Assembly (NCBI RefSeq): GCF_013368755.1
Contig: NC_049564.1
Coordinates: 2,178,001-2,242,000 of the forward strand
DNA length: 64,000 nt
Direction of reading: 5' to 3'
DNA from: Talaromyces rugulosus
Lineage: Eukaryota > Ascomycota > Eurotiomycetes > Eurotiales > Trichocomaceae
Below the pieces are notes generated by a model, which was not told the DNA's origin, ran no database searches, and saw only the letters and a program-made list of their open reading frames with translations. Each line of letters begins with the position of its first letter. The first letter of the stretch is position 1. Shown here in pieces: positions 1 through 11,683 of the stretch. A program made the translations under genes and the position numbers.

Positions 1-534
1 ATAAAGCACGGTTTTCGTCGTTATGTGGTGATCTTGGGGCTGGAGTGTCACTGAATTTCCGACATCATTCCATCTGTTTGAGAGTACAGTGCCGGAAAAC
101 ATAATAGTTGCCCGACGTGGTACCGCATACGCTGCCTTGTGGATCGAGCCATCCTCTCTTTTCACGGTATGACATTCGTCCAACACTAGTCGTTTGATTG
201 GCGTGTCTGTTAAATTCCAACTCCGAGAGCACCCTGTCGAAAGAGTAGGCCGTGGTGTCGTCCTACACAATGGTGTTCCATCTGTATGTCGAAGTTGAAC
301 ATGGGAGGGTGGACATTGGCCAGAAAGTAGTAGAATCCCACTTCCCAGTATAAAGGGCATGAGCGTCTTAAATTCTATCCGTTCTGGGGTTCGAACTTCT
401 TTTGTGAGAATATGAGATGAAGGTGGGTTTTGACAAAGAATTTGAAGAGGAGAGCGGCTGATAATAACCTGTTGACCGCTGCACCAAAAGATCATTGGTC
501 CCTTAGGCAGGTCTATCTCTTTCTTATATCCAAT
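1..534 (-). CDS. Partial SNF2/DEAD-like helicase frame, cut by the window edge
   Basis: A minus-strand frame is open from an in-frame TGA at 535-537 down to base 1 (about 178 codons) and continues beyond the window. Near bases 60-205 it reads RLVLDECHTVK, followed about 20 residues later by IMFSGTVLSNRWNDV. This matches the order and spacing of motif II (DExH-like, here DECH) and motif III (SGT, usually TGTP) in SNF2-family ATPases. The remainder of the frame is not recognisable. The unusual SGTV in place of TGTP and the weak upstream part suggest either a divergent member or a decaying copy. The first Met in frame is at 495, but upstream exons may exist. Helicase assignment is moderate; activity is not claimed. 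Confidence 0.5.
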   Translation of the reverse strand, partial: MGYKKEIDLPKGPMIFWCSGQQVIISRSPLQILCQNPPSSHILTKEVRTPERIEFKTLMPFILGSGILLLSGQCPPSHVQLRHTDGTPLCRTTPRPTLSTGCSRSWNLTDTPIKRLVLDECHTVKREDGSIHKAAYAVPRRATIMFSGTVLSNRWNDVGNSVTLQPQDHHITTKTVLY

Positions 535-2475
535 TCAGTACCTGGAGTAGTAACAATATTTTCAATAACAGACCTTGCAATATAGAAAATAGGGGATCTT
601 CGTGGCTGTTCTATCGCGTAGCGTACTATAAATGAGGCATACGGATTCTGTTCTTCATCCTTGGTCTATTGCACTAGGGGCTTGCTGATTATACCGAGGA
701 ATTTCACTCAATCTTAGTCCTAAGTACGCTATTCCTCACACGTAGACAACCTCTAGAAAATATTAATTGAGGCGGGCTCCATTCTAGCACCGTGACGCCA
801 AACAAGACACACAAAAGCGGCACAACTGTACCATCTTGGTGTTGATAAAACACACTGACAAAACAACAAACTGACAATATCTATAAATTGGCCAAATTAA
901 TTATATAAAGTATATAAATTTTAAGGGCTGGATTGATGCCAAGCTTGCTTAATTGTCTTTATTCGTCTCTACTTTATCAACCAAGGTAGCAATAGTTTTA
1001 TGTGCATGAGTAAACGGACCCGCTTTATTAGGCACCGTCTTAGTTCCTGAAAATTTTATAAAAATTTGCTGGATTTAAGTCAACTCTTTGAGATTTTCAA
1101 TGTCTATTTTTAGTACTTTACTGTGTTTTTTTTATATCATTGAGCTATACTTTGATAACAACTCACTCTGCTTGCGCTTCAAGCATCTGAAAATTGATAA
1201 CCTCTAACCACTAACAACGTCAAAGCTGGTTTGAGTATCTTTGAGCCTTTTTCTATACATTTTATTATCTATCGAGCTTTTTTTATCTTGTTAAAGCCGT
1301 TAATTATAACTCCTCTAAAGTATTTCGAGTCGATTCAAATGCTATTCTGTATGTTATTTGAATGCTTTTGAGTTCTTTTCTATATATTTTCTTAGCAATA
1401 AAGTTATTTTTTCTTTTTATCTCATTGGAACTGATTTCCAAGCTGACCCGCGAACTTGATTGTAATCCTTCTGAGCTACTTTCCATACAAGTTCTTAGCG
1501 AATTAGCGCCCCCCCCCCCCCGCATTTCTATCTTACTTGAAAAGTTAATGACCCCCAACCGCTAGATGATATCAAATCTTATCTAATACTCTTTAAAAAT
1601 ATCCTCGAGCATTTTACTATGCAATTCCTTAGCAATTAATCTATTTTTCCTTTCCATCCCATTAAAATCGATTTCTGAGCTGATCTACGAACTCAATTGT
1701 AATTTTCTAAGCCAATTTCTATACAATTTCTTAGCTATTCAGCTATCCGCTGTCTCTATCTAATTCTGAGCTGTTTTAGAACCAATTCGTCTGTAAATTC
1801 CAAAGTTTAGGAACATACCCGCATATGGTTTATTAGGATTATAGCTATTATTTGTTTACGCACTAATGACAGTATTTTTTTTTGTCAAAGTAGCATCTAT
1901 TAGGCAACCATAGGCTGTATAGAGTATATATAGATTCTACTAGCCATTGCTAGCCATGGCTGCCAGTATGTCTGTATTTCCTACCATAAGGCTTCTAGTT
2001 TCAGATATCATCATCTTCTCATACAATCCACTTTACAAATGTGATTATACCAAGAAGCCCAGGCCTTTCAGGCTTAACACACACACATCTTCCCGGTTTA
2101 CGATTCATTGCATACTTCATCCGAAAATAACAGAAAATGACCAATCGTTCTTCTTAGATAATCATCACAACAAAGTCATTTTAATCGTCAATAATTTTAC
2201 AAGTGCATCATTATTTTCCTTTCAAATGACGGTTTTGATCCTTCTAACACTTGTGTGGTTTGTGCTTGCTAAGGACGGAAATTTTAGAAGTCGGTGGGCA
2301 GCATCTTCAGACATGCATTTATCGGGATTTCTAGAAGAAGCTACACGCGAATGACATCTTTTGTATTCGATTTTTATAATTTATTATTATTAAAATGTTT
2401 AGCCTGGTCGTTGTTCAGTAACATCCAAGGAGATATAATTCCTAGACTGAGAAATGGCGTATAATACATGTAAAG
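535..2475. other. AT-rich gene-free stretch
   Basis: No convincing gene. Base composition is strongly AT-biased between about 760 and 2400, with homopolymer tracts (a run of about 14 C from 1507) and the degenerate repeats listed separately. Open frames here, such as 1947-2354 plus, show no family resemblance and use biased low-complexity sequence. Confidence 0.6.
1391..1742. repeat. Two degenerate direct repeats with RIP-like transitions
   Basis: A unit of roughly 115 bases at 1391-1506 recurs at 1628-1742, offset by about 237 bases. Both begin with CTTAGCAAT and a T-rich stretch, then carry GATTTC, AGCTGA, CGAACT, AATTGTAAT or similar, and end with a TTCTTAGC. Many differences between the copies are C/T or G/A transitions (for example CTGACCCGCGAACTT against CTGATCTACGAACTC). 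Weaker copies seem to extend from about 1180 to 1790. This is the look of an old repeat altered by repeat-induced point mutation, although no family can be named. Confidence 0.55.
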
Positions 2476-4749
2476 CTACTGATCAACAGACATGTTGCCC
2501 TCAAAAGTAAATGGAAGTAGGGATAGAAATTCAGAATCGAGCATATACTCAAACTGCAACATGTCATCTCCAATTTCTGAAGGGAAATGAAAGGTTTGGT
2601 TATCGTCATTCACGACATTCTCAGAGGAGCCTAATAGATCATTATGTTAACAGGGCCTGTCTTGAAGAAATATAATGACTGAATATGTACTCACCTAGAG
2701 CGCCAGTCTGTGCATCTACTGCCCCATCGCCTTGCCCGCCAAAAGTTTCCCTCCAGCTCCACAAAAAGTCATGTAACAGACTGCCGGACAAGCGAGTCTT
2801 GAGTTTCAAGCTTGGCTCCTCACTCGATCGATCTATCCGAGCTTGCGCACTCCATAGTTGTGTCATAATTTTCGACATCCGGCCCGGAAGATCATTGTCT
2901 TCCATGGATGTTCGCCTCATCAATTGAGTTGCCGTGTAAAATGAATGTTTTCCTGTTTCGAAATCAAGATACTGGGCGTAACTAGAATATCCGATTTTGA
3001 GGATAAACGACGCAGCCAGAGCGAGGCTGCGAAACATGACGAAGTGTCCATACTCCAAGGTACCATGTGTTGTGTCTAGATCTCGCATTTTGGCAATCAG
3101 CGTCGTCGCTGTGTTGAAAGCTCGCAAAAGAGCTCTTCGGCGAACATCAGATCCACTAGACTCGAGGAGAAAGAAAACATATAGATGGAGACGACTTCCA
3201 TCAAGCATGATGCTAGTCTCCGCTGTTCGTGACAATTGTCAGCCAGAAATACAAAGAGCAGGGTGTGGATGCGCTTACGTGTGAGCTTGTCCGAAATTGC
3301 CGCGCTCATATCTATAAAATCCTGCTCCAGAAGTGCTAAGAGAGACAGGTTCTCTCCAGACGACTTCCCATTTGCCGGAAATTTCGCAGACCCGGCCATT
3401 ACGCTACACACGCGTGCTACAAATCTAGACATGACAAGTTGCACCCTTAATCGCTCTGGAACGAGTCCGGGTGTTCTATTATCACAGATTCGGTCAATCA
3501 TATGGTCGGAAGAGACCAATGGCAGGCCGTCGGTAAATACGACGCTACAGTCATCCCTTAGCCAATAAACCCATAAAACGAACTAGACCTTGAAGGGCCA
3601 AAGAAGAGTATACTTCTGGATAGCAATAAAGCAGGCAGCCCAAGTCTTCAATGACTCTGTAGTCTCCTCTTGGCTTAGTCTTCTATTTGTTCGAGAGAAG
3701 TCTCGAATTGCATCAGGTCTATGCAAGCCAAGTCGCATAGCCATTGTTTGGGCCGTTGTAACCAGTATAACGGTGTTGTCGGTTGAGAGAGATGATGTAG
3801 GAAAAGGCCACATACACACTAAAACGATTGCTTGCACTAGCTCCCATGTATGAGGTGGATTGGAAATACATTCCCATAGTAGCCTCTTCACGGAAGGAAT
3901 TAAGCGGACCTCCAATCCAGGATCATTAGGACTCCGACGGGAAGAAACATAAATAATCACCCAAAAAAGGAGAGGAGATCTGCTATAATAGTCTTCGGGT
4001 GAGAGTTTTGGGTTGAGAAATGGGATGTATGGGTGATATCTCCCAAAAAATCTGGTAATATTAGTAAATCGCCGGAGTCTCCAGCTCCTTCATTCAGTAC
4101 ATACAGGTGAAAGCATTGGTCGATCTGAGATCCATCAAGCGTTACGGCGTCTATTGATCTTGAACTAGCAGAACTTAATGTTTGGATTGGGGTTTCCGAC
4201 TTCTCGGCAAATGAAATAGCTGGTATGGCTGGTGGAAGCTCGTTGGTCATCGCTGATATCTGTGGGCTTAATACGCTAGTGCCCTGAGACCCTGAGAAAT
4301 CATTTACAGGCAGATCAGTTCCTTCGAACAGCCGGGAATTGGCATATGGATCCGGTGCCGTCGCCATAGACGAGCGGAGATTCTGTATTTCCTGCTCAAG
4401 TTCTTCGAGCTTCCTGGAACAAGATTAGCGACTGAGTCGCTGTGATTGGAGAAAAGGGGCATGTTCAAAGATCACTCAAAGGCCAGCTCACTCATGCTTA
4501 TTAACTCTTTTAAACTCGGTGTCTACCGTACATTCTCGCTTCAGCCGATGGCATCTCCGGCAAGGGACATCTCCCGCGGCGGATAATTCACAACGCATCT
4601 AGATACATGTTAGTTAAGGCTGGTTATCCTGCATCTATCAATTAAATATAACAGACCTTTGCCTGTCGACAACTTCTACAAGCAATACGACGACCATTGT
4701 GACCGGCGACGTCCGAGGTCGCCACCCTCTGACGCGGACGCGGCGGCAT
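2476..4749 (-). CDS. Zn2Cys6 transcription factor
   Basis: Likely a nuclear regulator with an N-terminal Gal4-type zinc cluster. The start ATG at 4749 opens exon 1, which carries the first cysteines (CRSCRQAK). A short GT-AG intron (about 4599-4656) follows, and exon 2 completes the cluster (MRCEL, PCRRCHRLKREC), giving the C-x2-C-x6-C then C-x2-C-x6-C pattern. Downstream exons lie near 3957-4367, 3583-3960, 3097-3519 and 2698-3235. The last exon begins after an acceptor near 2653 and ends at TAG 2476-2478. The middle part resembles the helical fungal-specific regulatory domain (short motif MAMRLGLHRPD near 3730). It lies upstream of the flavin oxidase gene but on the same strand, so control of that gene is only possible. 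Exact internal splice sites are uncertain. Confidence 0.8.
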
Positions 4750-5671
4750 CGCTTCTAGCAATAGGTTCCAACCGAAGAGTGTAGGAGCGAGCAGCCCAGT
4801 TCACCGACGCCCTACGTCAGCCGGATTCCATTTGGATGTTGACGCTCTCGCAAATTGCCAAGGACTCATGCAGGTGTGTACTCAATGGCGAGGTCTTTTT
4901 TATCAGCTCTTTGATCAGTCGCTGAATTACCTCCGAGAAAGTGGATCCACCTTTTCAATTATGATTGGCGCTTTCATGTCTGCTCACGTGCACAATGAGC
5001 CGATCAATGCTGACATAACCACCACACATCTTCATAAACTGTCCAATCAGCGTTCGAACATTTCTACACAAAGGTATATGGTTTCTTTTGCGACAGCCCA
5101 GAGAATGTACTTTTTGATATATCCTGATTCTCAAGTTAGTAAAAGTTATAGCCATGGTCTTAGACCTTAATTATGATATATTTTTTATTGGTTTAACAAA
5201 TATCATGTATTAATTGATTAGTCAATTCATGGTACGGAATATGGAAAAATAATGTATTGATGGTTACATGTAGTTTATGCCAAACTACATCAAGCAATTA
5301 GGTATTCAACTCTGCATGTACTACTGTCTTCAATGTTGATTAACCAAATACAACATTGGATTGTTTAAACCCTCCACGATAGTTTGAAAAACATCAATTG
5401 AGGAACATTGAACATTGGAACATTTGGACGATCATTACTTAGCATCTAATGAACAACTGCGCTTAACGGTCGGTTGTGTAAACCTTCGTTGTCATTACAT
5501 TATGATTTTAATAGAAGTAATAATACTTAAAGAGTACTTGAGATAGGCTTCTGGAGGTGTCTCTTATAGAAATTATCGTATTCAATATTCCCGTTTAGAA
5601 ATATGTCGTTATTATAAACATAGGCATTACCTATAAATTCATCATGAATGCATATAGCGATGCGAGAGCAA
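4750..5671. other. Intergenic, promoter side of the Zn2Cys6 gene
   Basis: Contains the presumed 5' region of the regulator and the 3' region of the flavin oxidase. A 112-codon plus frame (4832-5170) has no family resemblance and I do not call it a gene. From 5170 to 5540 the DNA is AT-rich without visible features. Confidence 0.5.
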
Positions 5672-7144
5672 TCAGTCAAATGACCAGCCACCCGTGTAGT
5701 TCGTAAAAAAGTTATCCGGATCATATCTCTTTTTAATTCCTTGTAGTTTGGGGTATGTTGAAAATGTCGAGAGAGGGTTTTGATCATAATTGGCGTCGTT
5801 TATAAAGAGAGGTAACCCTTCGGCATTGGTCGTATTCTTCACCATGTCACGGAACTTTGCTTGTGCTTCATCATAATCCGTTTGAGACAAGCCAGAAACA
5901 GTCGATATCAAATAGTTCACCCAGTACCATGGTCCGTCGGGCATCTGCATCGCATTCCCTCCTTGAGCTTTACTGGCATCCGTCAAACTCTTTGGAATAG
6001 GTTGGAAATCAATTGAACTAAGAACATAGCTGCCTTTGTTACTTTCAGCCCAGTTTTGCCAATTGGATAGTGCCGTTTGGAAGGTATCATCGTCGATTCG
6101 ATGAACACCAACTCGAAAGATGTTGTCCCCGCGAGATAGTTCTGTAGACATCGGGATGGGCATATTGACCACATCTGGGTATGTTTTGATTCCTAGTGTA
6201 TTGACAAGATGAGGGATATTGGTGAAGTTCTGGAATGCATCTCCGGCATCTGGACCGTCATAGACAAGGAACATAATAACGGCTCGATCTAAATCCAGGC
6301 CGAAACTTGGTGTGGGAAGCATTTCGTATGTGCCAATAATACTCGCTTTCGGGTCTTCGTTATATTGAATAAAATTTTGAATCGCATCGGAAACCGCGGT
6401 AGTTTGGTTAAACAGATAGATAACGTTACCGGCATAGAACTCGCCAATGGGACGGCTTTGCACGGTGTACTTGGTGACCACACCATAAGCATTACCACCA
6501 CCACCACGCATAGCAAAGAAAAGGTCGATGTTGGTCGTGTTAGATGCTGTTACGATGTCGCCGTTTGGCAAGACTACCTCAAGCTCTCGGAAGCCATCAC
6601 ATGCCATCCCATACTGAGGTGAGAGAAAGCTCAGCCCTCCTCCGAGAGCGAGACCAGTTCCCACACCGGCCAATCTTGCTCCCACCACAGTGCGGTTGAA
6701 TCTCGCGTAATAGTCATACAAATCCCCAAACACGCTGCCTGGTTCATAGGTAGCCAATGTCGTGTCTTCGTTGTACAACATACTGGTCATACTACCCAAG
6801 TCAATCAAGACTCCCGCATCGACTGATGAAAAGAATGTGTTAGGGTTGTGCCCTCCAGCTTTAATAGCGAACCGGCTGCCAGCTGCCCGAATCCCTTGCA
6901 GTGCGACGGAAACGTCCTGGGAAGAGGTAGGGTAGACAACACATGACGGGGCATAACTGCTTTGTACAGCATTCCAGTAGCCCTTCTGGCTCCCAAGATA
7001 TTGTAGACTAAGTTCGTTGCTGTCTACCTTAGAACTAGTCAAGAAATCTGTGAGGTTCGCACAAGCCGCAGGGCCTGCTGCCAGTCCTGAAACCCCCAAT
7101 GGAGCTGCCGCTAGGAAAACGAACAATAAACCAGAAAAAATCAT
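5672..7144 (-). CDS. Secreted FAD-linked oxidase, berberine-bridge-enzyme-like
   Basis: A single-exon gene of 490 residues. I chose the ATG at 7144 because it opens a good signal peptide (MIFSGLLFVFLAAAPLGVSG), so the enzyme is probably secreted. The PCMH-type FAD domain shows PTSSQDVSVALQ, then KAGGHNPN, whose His is the usual 8-alpha-histidyl FAD attachment site, and later GGGLSFLSPQYGMACD and PNGDIVTAS. The C-terminal BBE motif is YDPDNFFTNYTGG. Where bicovalent members carry a second, cysteinyl FAD link, this protein reads GARLAGVGTG with no Cys, so flavin is probably attached through His only. Several NxT/NxS sequons fit secretion. Members oxidise sugars, alkaloids or secondary metabolites; the substrate cannot be told. 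Confidence 0.9.
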   Translation of the reverse strand: MIFSGLLFVFLAAAPLGVSGLAAGPAACANLTDFLTSSKVDSNELSLQYLGSQKGYWNAVQSSYAPSCVVYPTSSQDVSVALQGIRAAGSRFAIKAGGHNPNTFFSSVDAGVLIDLGSMTSMLYNEDTTLATYEPGSVFGDLYDYYARFNRTVVGARLAGVGTGLALGGGLSFLSPQYGMACDGFRELEVVLPNGDIVTASNTTNIDLFFAMRGGGGNAYGVVTKYTVQSRPIGEFYAGNVIYLFNQTTAVSDAIQNFIQYNEDPKASIIGTYEMLPTPSFGLDLDRAVIMFLVYDGPDAGDAFQNFTNIPHLVNTLGIKTYPDVVNMPIPMSTELSRGDNIFRVGVHRIDDDTFQTALSNWQNWAESNKGSYVLSSIDFQPIPKSLTDASKAQGGNAMQMPDGPWYWVNYLISTVSGLSQTDYDEAQAKFRDMVKNTTNAEGLPLFINDANYDQNPLSTFSTYPKLQGIKKRYDPDNFFTNYTGGWSFD

Positions 7145-8545
7145 GACCGCGACTAAGTCCCAATTTGAAAATTGGTTTTCCCTGTAGAGGGAAGAAGTTG
7201 TATGTAGATATAATCGAATGAACAAAGGGGACACCAGGTGTCAGATGCCAACGGATTTTCAACGTTAGAAAGGAGTCACGATATGCCGAGGTTTGGTGTG
7301 AATATCAGAACTGAATTATAGATGAGCATTAATAATTCCACTAAATAGTATTTGGCAGGAATTCTTCGACAACAATTGGACAGCTAAGTAGCTCTTAAAA
7401 GAATTTATTATTACTAGTAATAACATGCTACAGTCCAATTGTCAAATAACCTGCAACAACACTAATAAATAGTTTGATTACAACAGGACCCATTTACCAA
7501 GGAACTTTTAGCGGAGTACACGTTTCTTCGTGAACGTGAATAGCAGATGAATATTAGAATGGGTTGATCAGTGGAGAGTCATTACCAACCGTACTAAATG
7601 TAACAATGACTAGCGTCGTCGACTGTTTTAAGGCTTAGCTGTATTGATTGATTCATATTATGAAATGAACAGAGTTAAGAGCAGGGCAACACTAGTAACA
7701 CTTGCAATACAACTTTGAAGTTGATATCCAGATAAATTCCACTCTGGAAGTACGTATGTACTGTTGAGTTGACATCTGGAGGGTTCCTCACCGGCACGAC
7801 ATCTGGATATGTCAGTTGGTTGGAATGTTAGCTTGGCGTTCTCCAACCGTACGACTCGCCGAGTTAAGCAACCAACTATTCGTCGGATTAACGGTCTAGC
7901 ATTGATTTAAATGTATAATGCTGCACTCAATAATGTTATACACAAATAATGTTGAAAGGTTCTTAGCTTGATGTCTGCACCCCAGATGGTGGAGAAGGAT
8001 CGGCAATGGGCAAATCTCGGATACCTTAAATTGGCAATGAGATGCCGCTCAGCCGTAAAGAAACGTCTTCGACTGGTCAGTTCTACTAGCTGTACATGCG
8101 TGTTAACCGTTTATAGCACTGTATACGGATACGCACCGCGTCGACCGTCACAAGCCCCTCGGCTGGTACTCCAGAGTCCATGCTCCTAGGAGTCCGAATT
8201 CGGCTACCTTGGATACCGAGTCAGGAGAGACACTTCCCCACCTGCAAAATTATTTTTTCCGACTGATTCGCCTTTAATCATTTACGCCTCGAGCTCGCTC
8301 AGCAGCATTAAAACTTGAAAAAACCGGCTGGGTTAGTTCCCCCTTCAAATTCTAGCTTCCGAAAGGAGGGGCAGGCATCGGATCATGCCCTAAGATAGGG
8401 TACTCTCGTGGGGTTGATCTTACAATGTTAATCTTAGATAATTAGAGAATAACACACGAGTATACGGAGTAGATATTTTCATAATGTTTTTGTGTCCTTT
8501 TATAATTAGTGCACACAACAGAATAGAGCATACGCATTACTATCA
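7145..8545. other. Long intergenic region
   Basis: About 1.4 kb with no supported gene. It holds the promoter of the oxidase at its left end and the 3' flank of the aconitase-family gene at its right end. Short frames (7658-7846 minus, 7968-8189 plus) have no recognisable content. Confidence 0.5.
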
Positions 8546-11406
8546 CTACCATTGTAGCTCGGTATGTGGACCGGCTGGGGGTTCTGGTCGATTGACCCCT
8601 GGAAGATTCTTTGGCGTTGTCATCGCCTCAAACAATTTGTTTCCAAACTTGTTGAAAGCAGAGGCAATTCCGCCATGCTCAAAAAGCTCATGCTCCATCT
8701 GACTCAGTTCAAACCCTATTTTCTTTCCACTGATTTCAATAACTTTAGCATGCAGATCAATCGATATCTGGGCTCCATCAACGGCGGCCTCGTAGAAGGA
8801 TTCGTCCGATACAGTGATACCCAGGAGTCCTAGATTAGGCATGTTGCGCTGGAAAATGAAAGCGAATGACCTGGCAATAACACATTGAACTCCACATCCT
8901 TATTCATAGCATAGCTTGGTTAGTTTGTTTCCTATACCAAATATCTTTGAATTTTAGCAATTAGGTGCCAACGTACCTAGCAGTGCCATGACAGCTTGCT
9001 CACGCGATGAACCACACCCAAAGGCTGTTCCGGCTACAACAATGTTGAATCCATCCTTGACTCGTTGACGGAAATCTGGGAGTGTATATTCGAGACAATG
9101 CTGCCCAATCTCTTCATTTGCGGTTGACCTTACGAGAAACTCTGCCGGTGCAAGCTTCACTAATATGTTAGCAAGCTGTTCTATATTGGCCTCCAAAATT
9201 AGACGTGTAGACATACTGCATCTGTATCTATATAGTCTCCTAGCCGATTGACTTTGCCCGACAAAGTTTCTTCGCCAACACCGAGACTATTAATTTTGGT
9301 TGGCTCTGCTGCAGCAACATTTTCTGTTTTCTGTTTCTGGGAAATGTTTGATTCAATTGTCGCATGTACATGCGGCTCGACATATTTCAACTCATTTTCA
9401 GAGTTTCCAGCCTCCAAGAACTTGGAAACTCCTCTCAGGGAGTCCCACCTATCTAGGTCAATAGAAGCCAGCAGTTCATGTGGATCCTTCAGTCTCATCT
9501 CAAAGGAGGAAGCAGCCACAGTAGCCGCGGATCCGAGGCTTCCAAACGATCCTATTTGCAAAGTCAGTAGAATTTTATTTTTGAGGTTAGATAGATCGAA
9601 CCTTTGCCCATACGGTTCTCGAAATTTCGGTTTTGTGACGATATCCAAACTTCGCCTGGCTTTGCCTGATCGGCTGACATACCAACACAGTAGCTGCATC
9701 CGGGTACGCCAATCTCAAATCCGGCTTGTTCATAGATATCGGCCAGCCCAAGCTCACGCAGTCGGCGTAGAATAGGCAAAGAGCCGGGAACAACCTTTCT
9801 GTGACCAGACTTCACTGGTTGTAGGCCTCTTTTGAGGCCTTCTTCTAGCACCATTGCAGCAAGTATTAAATCTTCTTCGGCAGTGGTACAAGCACCAATA
9901 AAACATCCATCCAATTCCATCCCCTCACACTCAGGAACCGGCACGACATCATCTGGCTTTGGATATTTGGCAATAAATGAATGCACGTTGCCGAGGTCGA
10001 TCACGCATGTTTCAGTATACTGGGCGTCTTCATCTGGTTGGAAATAGACACTAGATGTCTTATGGCGTGGAAGTCGACGTTTTTGTATAAAGCTCTCGGT
10101 TATTTTATCTGGCACAAACACACCAGTAATACCTCCGAGTTCCTATCATCATATAAGTTTCCCAACTTAGATATTGAGTAAAGAACTTACTGTGGTCATA
10201 TTGGCAATTGCAAAGCGGCCATCTGAGGTAAGGTATTTGAGTCCTGGGCCGGTATACTCAACAATCCTTTCTGATGCCACTGTGTTCCTTTTCAGTTGCT
10301 GCAGGATATACAATATGACATCCTTGCCGCCAATACCGGGTTTCGGCTGTCCAACCAGTCGAACGTTGACAGACTCCGGCACTTTGAACCACGTCTCTCC
10401 AGTGACCAGAGGCATAGTCACATCCGCCGCACCAAGTCCAATGGATAGACAGCCTACGGCACCGGAAGAGCAAGTGTGTGAGTCGGAACCGATGATTAGC
10501 ATGCCTGGCTGCGCTCGTTCGCGATAGAACTCGGTATGAAGAATAGTATACTAGGTGTGGTTTAGCTCTGTTTTTTTCAAAATATTAAATGAGAGTACAC
10601 GAACGTTCATTCCCTGGTAATCTGTCATTTTGAATACCTTCTTGGCTCTCTCACTTGCATCGATGAGGGCTTTCACCTGAGGCATTTTAGTGATCCGCGG
10701 GTCTACGACGTGGTCACCCGCGAGCCAGAAGCGATCGTTGCGGAAGATTCCTGGTTGTCCTAGTCTGTCGTATGTTTTCTCCATGCCCTAAGAGTAACAT
10801 CTGTGTCAGCTCTATTCATCTTTTACATATAATAAGAAAAGCAAACCTTCCACGAAGCTTCCGACGCGATCACCCAGTCAACATCAACTCGTATCAAATC
10901 CCCCGGGGATAAAAATCCGGTCTGGTTGACGTCATGCAGCGCAAAAATCTTCTCGCTCAGTGTCATTCCTCGACGACCTTCTGGGCGGGTGGACAGTAGT
11001 GCTGGGCGAAATTTGGTCCTGTCGGCGGAATTGAGTGATTCCAACCAGGCCGAGGCGAGAAACACAATCTCGGAGTCGTGATCAGGAGTAAGATTTTTTG
11101 ATTTATCGTTCAAGCCCAGACCGCCCAGGTCAGTTGGCTGTTCACAGATGACTAAGACGTCATTCACTGCGTTTGCCTCGCGCTGGTGGCCGTCGGTTTG
11201 AAGGATCTCGCCGAGGTTCTTTAATTGTGAAAGGATATGGGTTGATTCCGAAATAGTCTTTACTGTGAACTTGTTTAATTTCCTTCCGAACTTGAACTTT
11301 TGAGTGATTAAATTAGCTTACAGTGTGCCTCATCTAGAAGTATATTTCTCGTCTCCTCAAGGAGCTGGATGATTTGGACAAGACTGGATTCTTTGGATTC
11401 TGCCAT
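8546..11406 (-). CDS. Aconitase-family hydro-lyase (fused LeuC-LeuD type)
   Basis: A multi-exon gene starting at ATG 11406 ([13 protein letters not shown]) and ending at 8546. The large N-terminal part holds aconitase landmarks in order: [28 protein letters not shown], then the Fe-S cysteine in [14 protein letters not shown] and the Cys pair in [11 protein letters not shown]. All three ligands of a 4Fe-4S cluster are therefore present. A swivel domain follows with [22 protein letters not shown] and [12 protein letters not shown], the substrate-binding GxSSR signature, then NLGLLGI. Introns interrupt it near 11320, 10810, 10540, 10160, 9560, 9200 and 8900. The chemistry expected is reversible dehydration/hydration of a hydroxy-di- or tricarboxylate. 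It is more like isopropylmalate or homoaconitate hydratases than mitochondrial aconitase, and I see no clear targeting peptide. It shares a 277-base promoter with the lyase at 11684. Confidence 0.88.
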
Positions 11407-11683
11407 GGTTGTTTTCTGGACTAATTCAATTCATTGAAAAGGTATTTTAAAATACTTCGACAGTTGCCCCTGGCAAGTGAAGCAACTTGCAGTGATGGTA
11501 TTATACCTTGCTACGTCGGTCCTTCGCCGGGCCGTTTCCGCTCCGTTTCCGGCCCGATTTAATAGCCAGCATCAATATATCAATACAAAATATCGTTATC
11601 TTTAATCTGGAGGTTTCAAAATTGTCATTTAATTTCTTTTAAATAATTCTGAAACTTAATATAAAGAAGAACGGAATATAAGT
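11407..11683. promoter_or_regulatory. Shared divergent promoter with CCG direct repeats
   Basis: This 277-base gap separates the start codons of two divergently transcribed metabolic genes. It contains a GC-rich island at 11515-11556 in an otherwise AT-rich gap, with the direct repeat CCGTTTCCG at 11532-11540 and again at 11543-11551, plus further CGG/CCG triplets around it. CGG/CCG triplets are the usual core of Zn2Cys6 binding sites, so co-regulation of both genes is likely, but the regulator is unknown. Confidence 0.45.

Noticed and set aside
1507..1520. Poly-C run
   Set aside because: Simple homopolymer; may reflect slippage or sequencing, with no further structure.
1947..2354. 135-codon plus-strand frame
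   Set aside because: AT-rich, no family resemblance, no splice or start context support; likely chance.
4832..5170. 112-codon plus-strand frame upstream of the first regulator
   Set aside because: No recognisable motif and located in the promoter region of a divergent gene.
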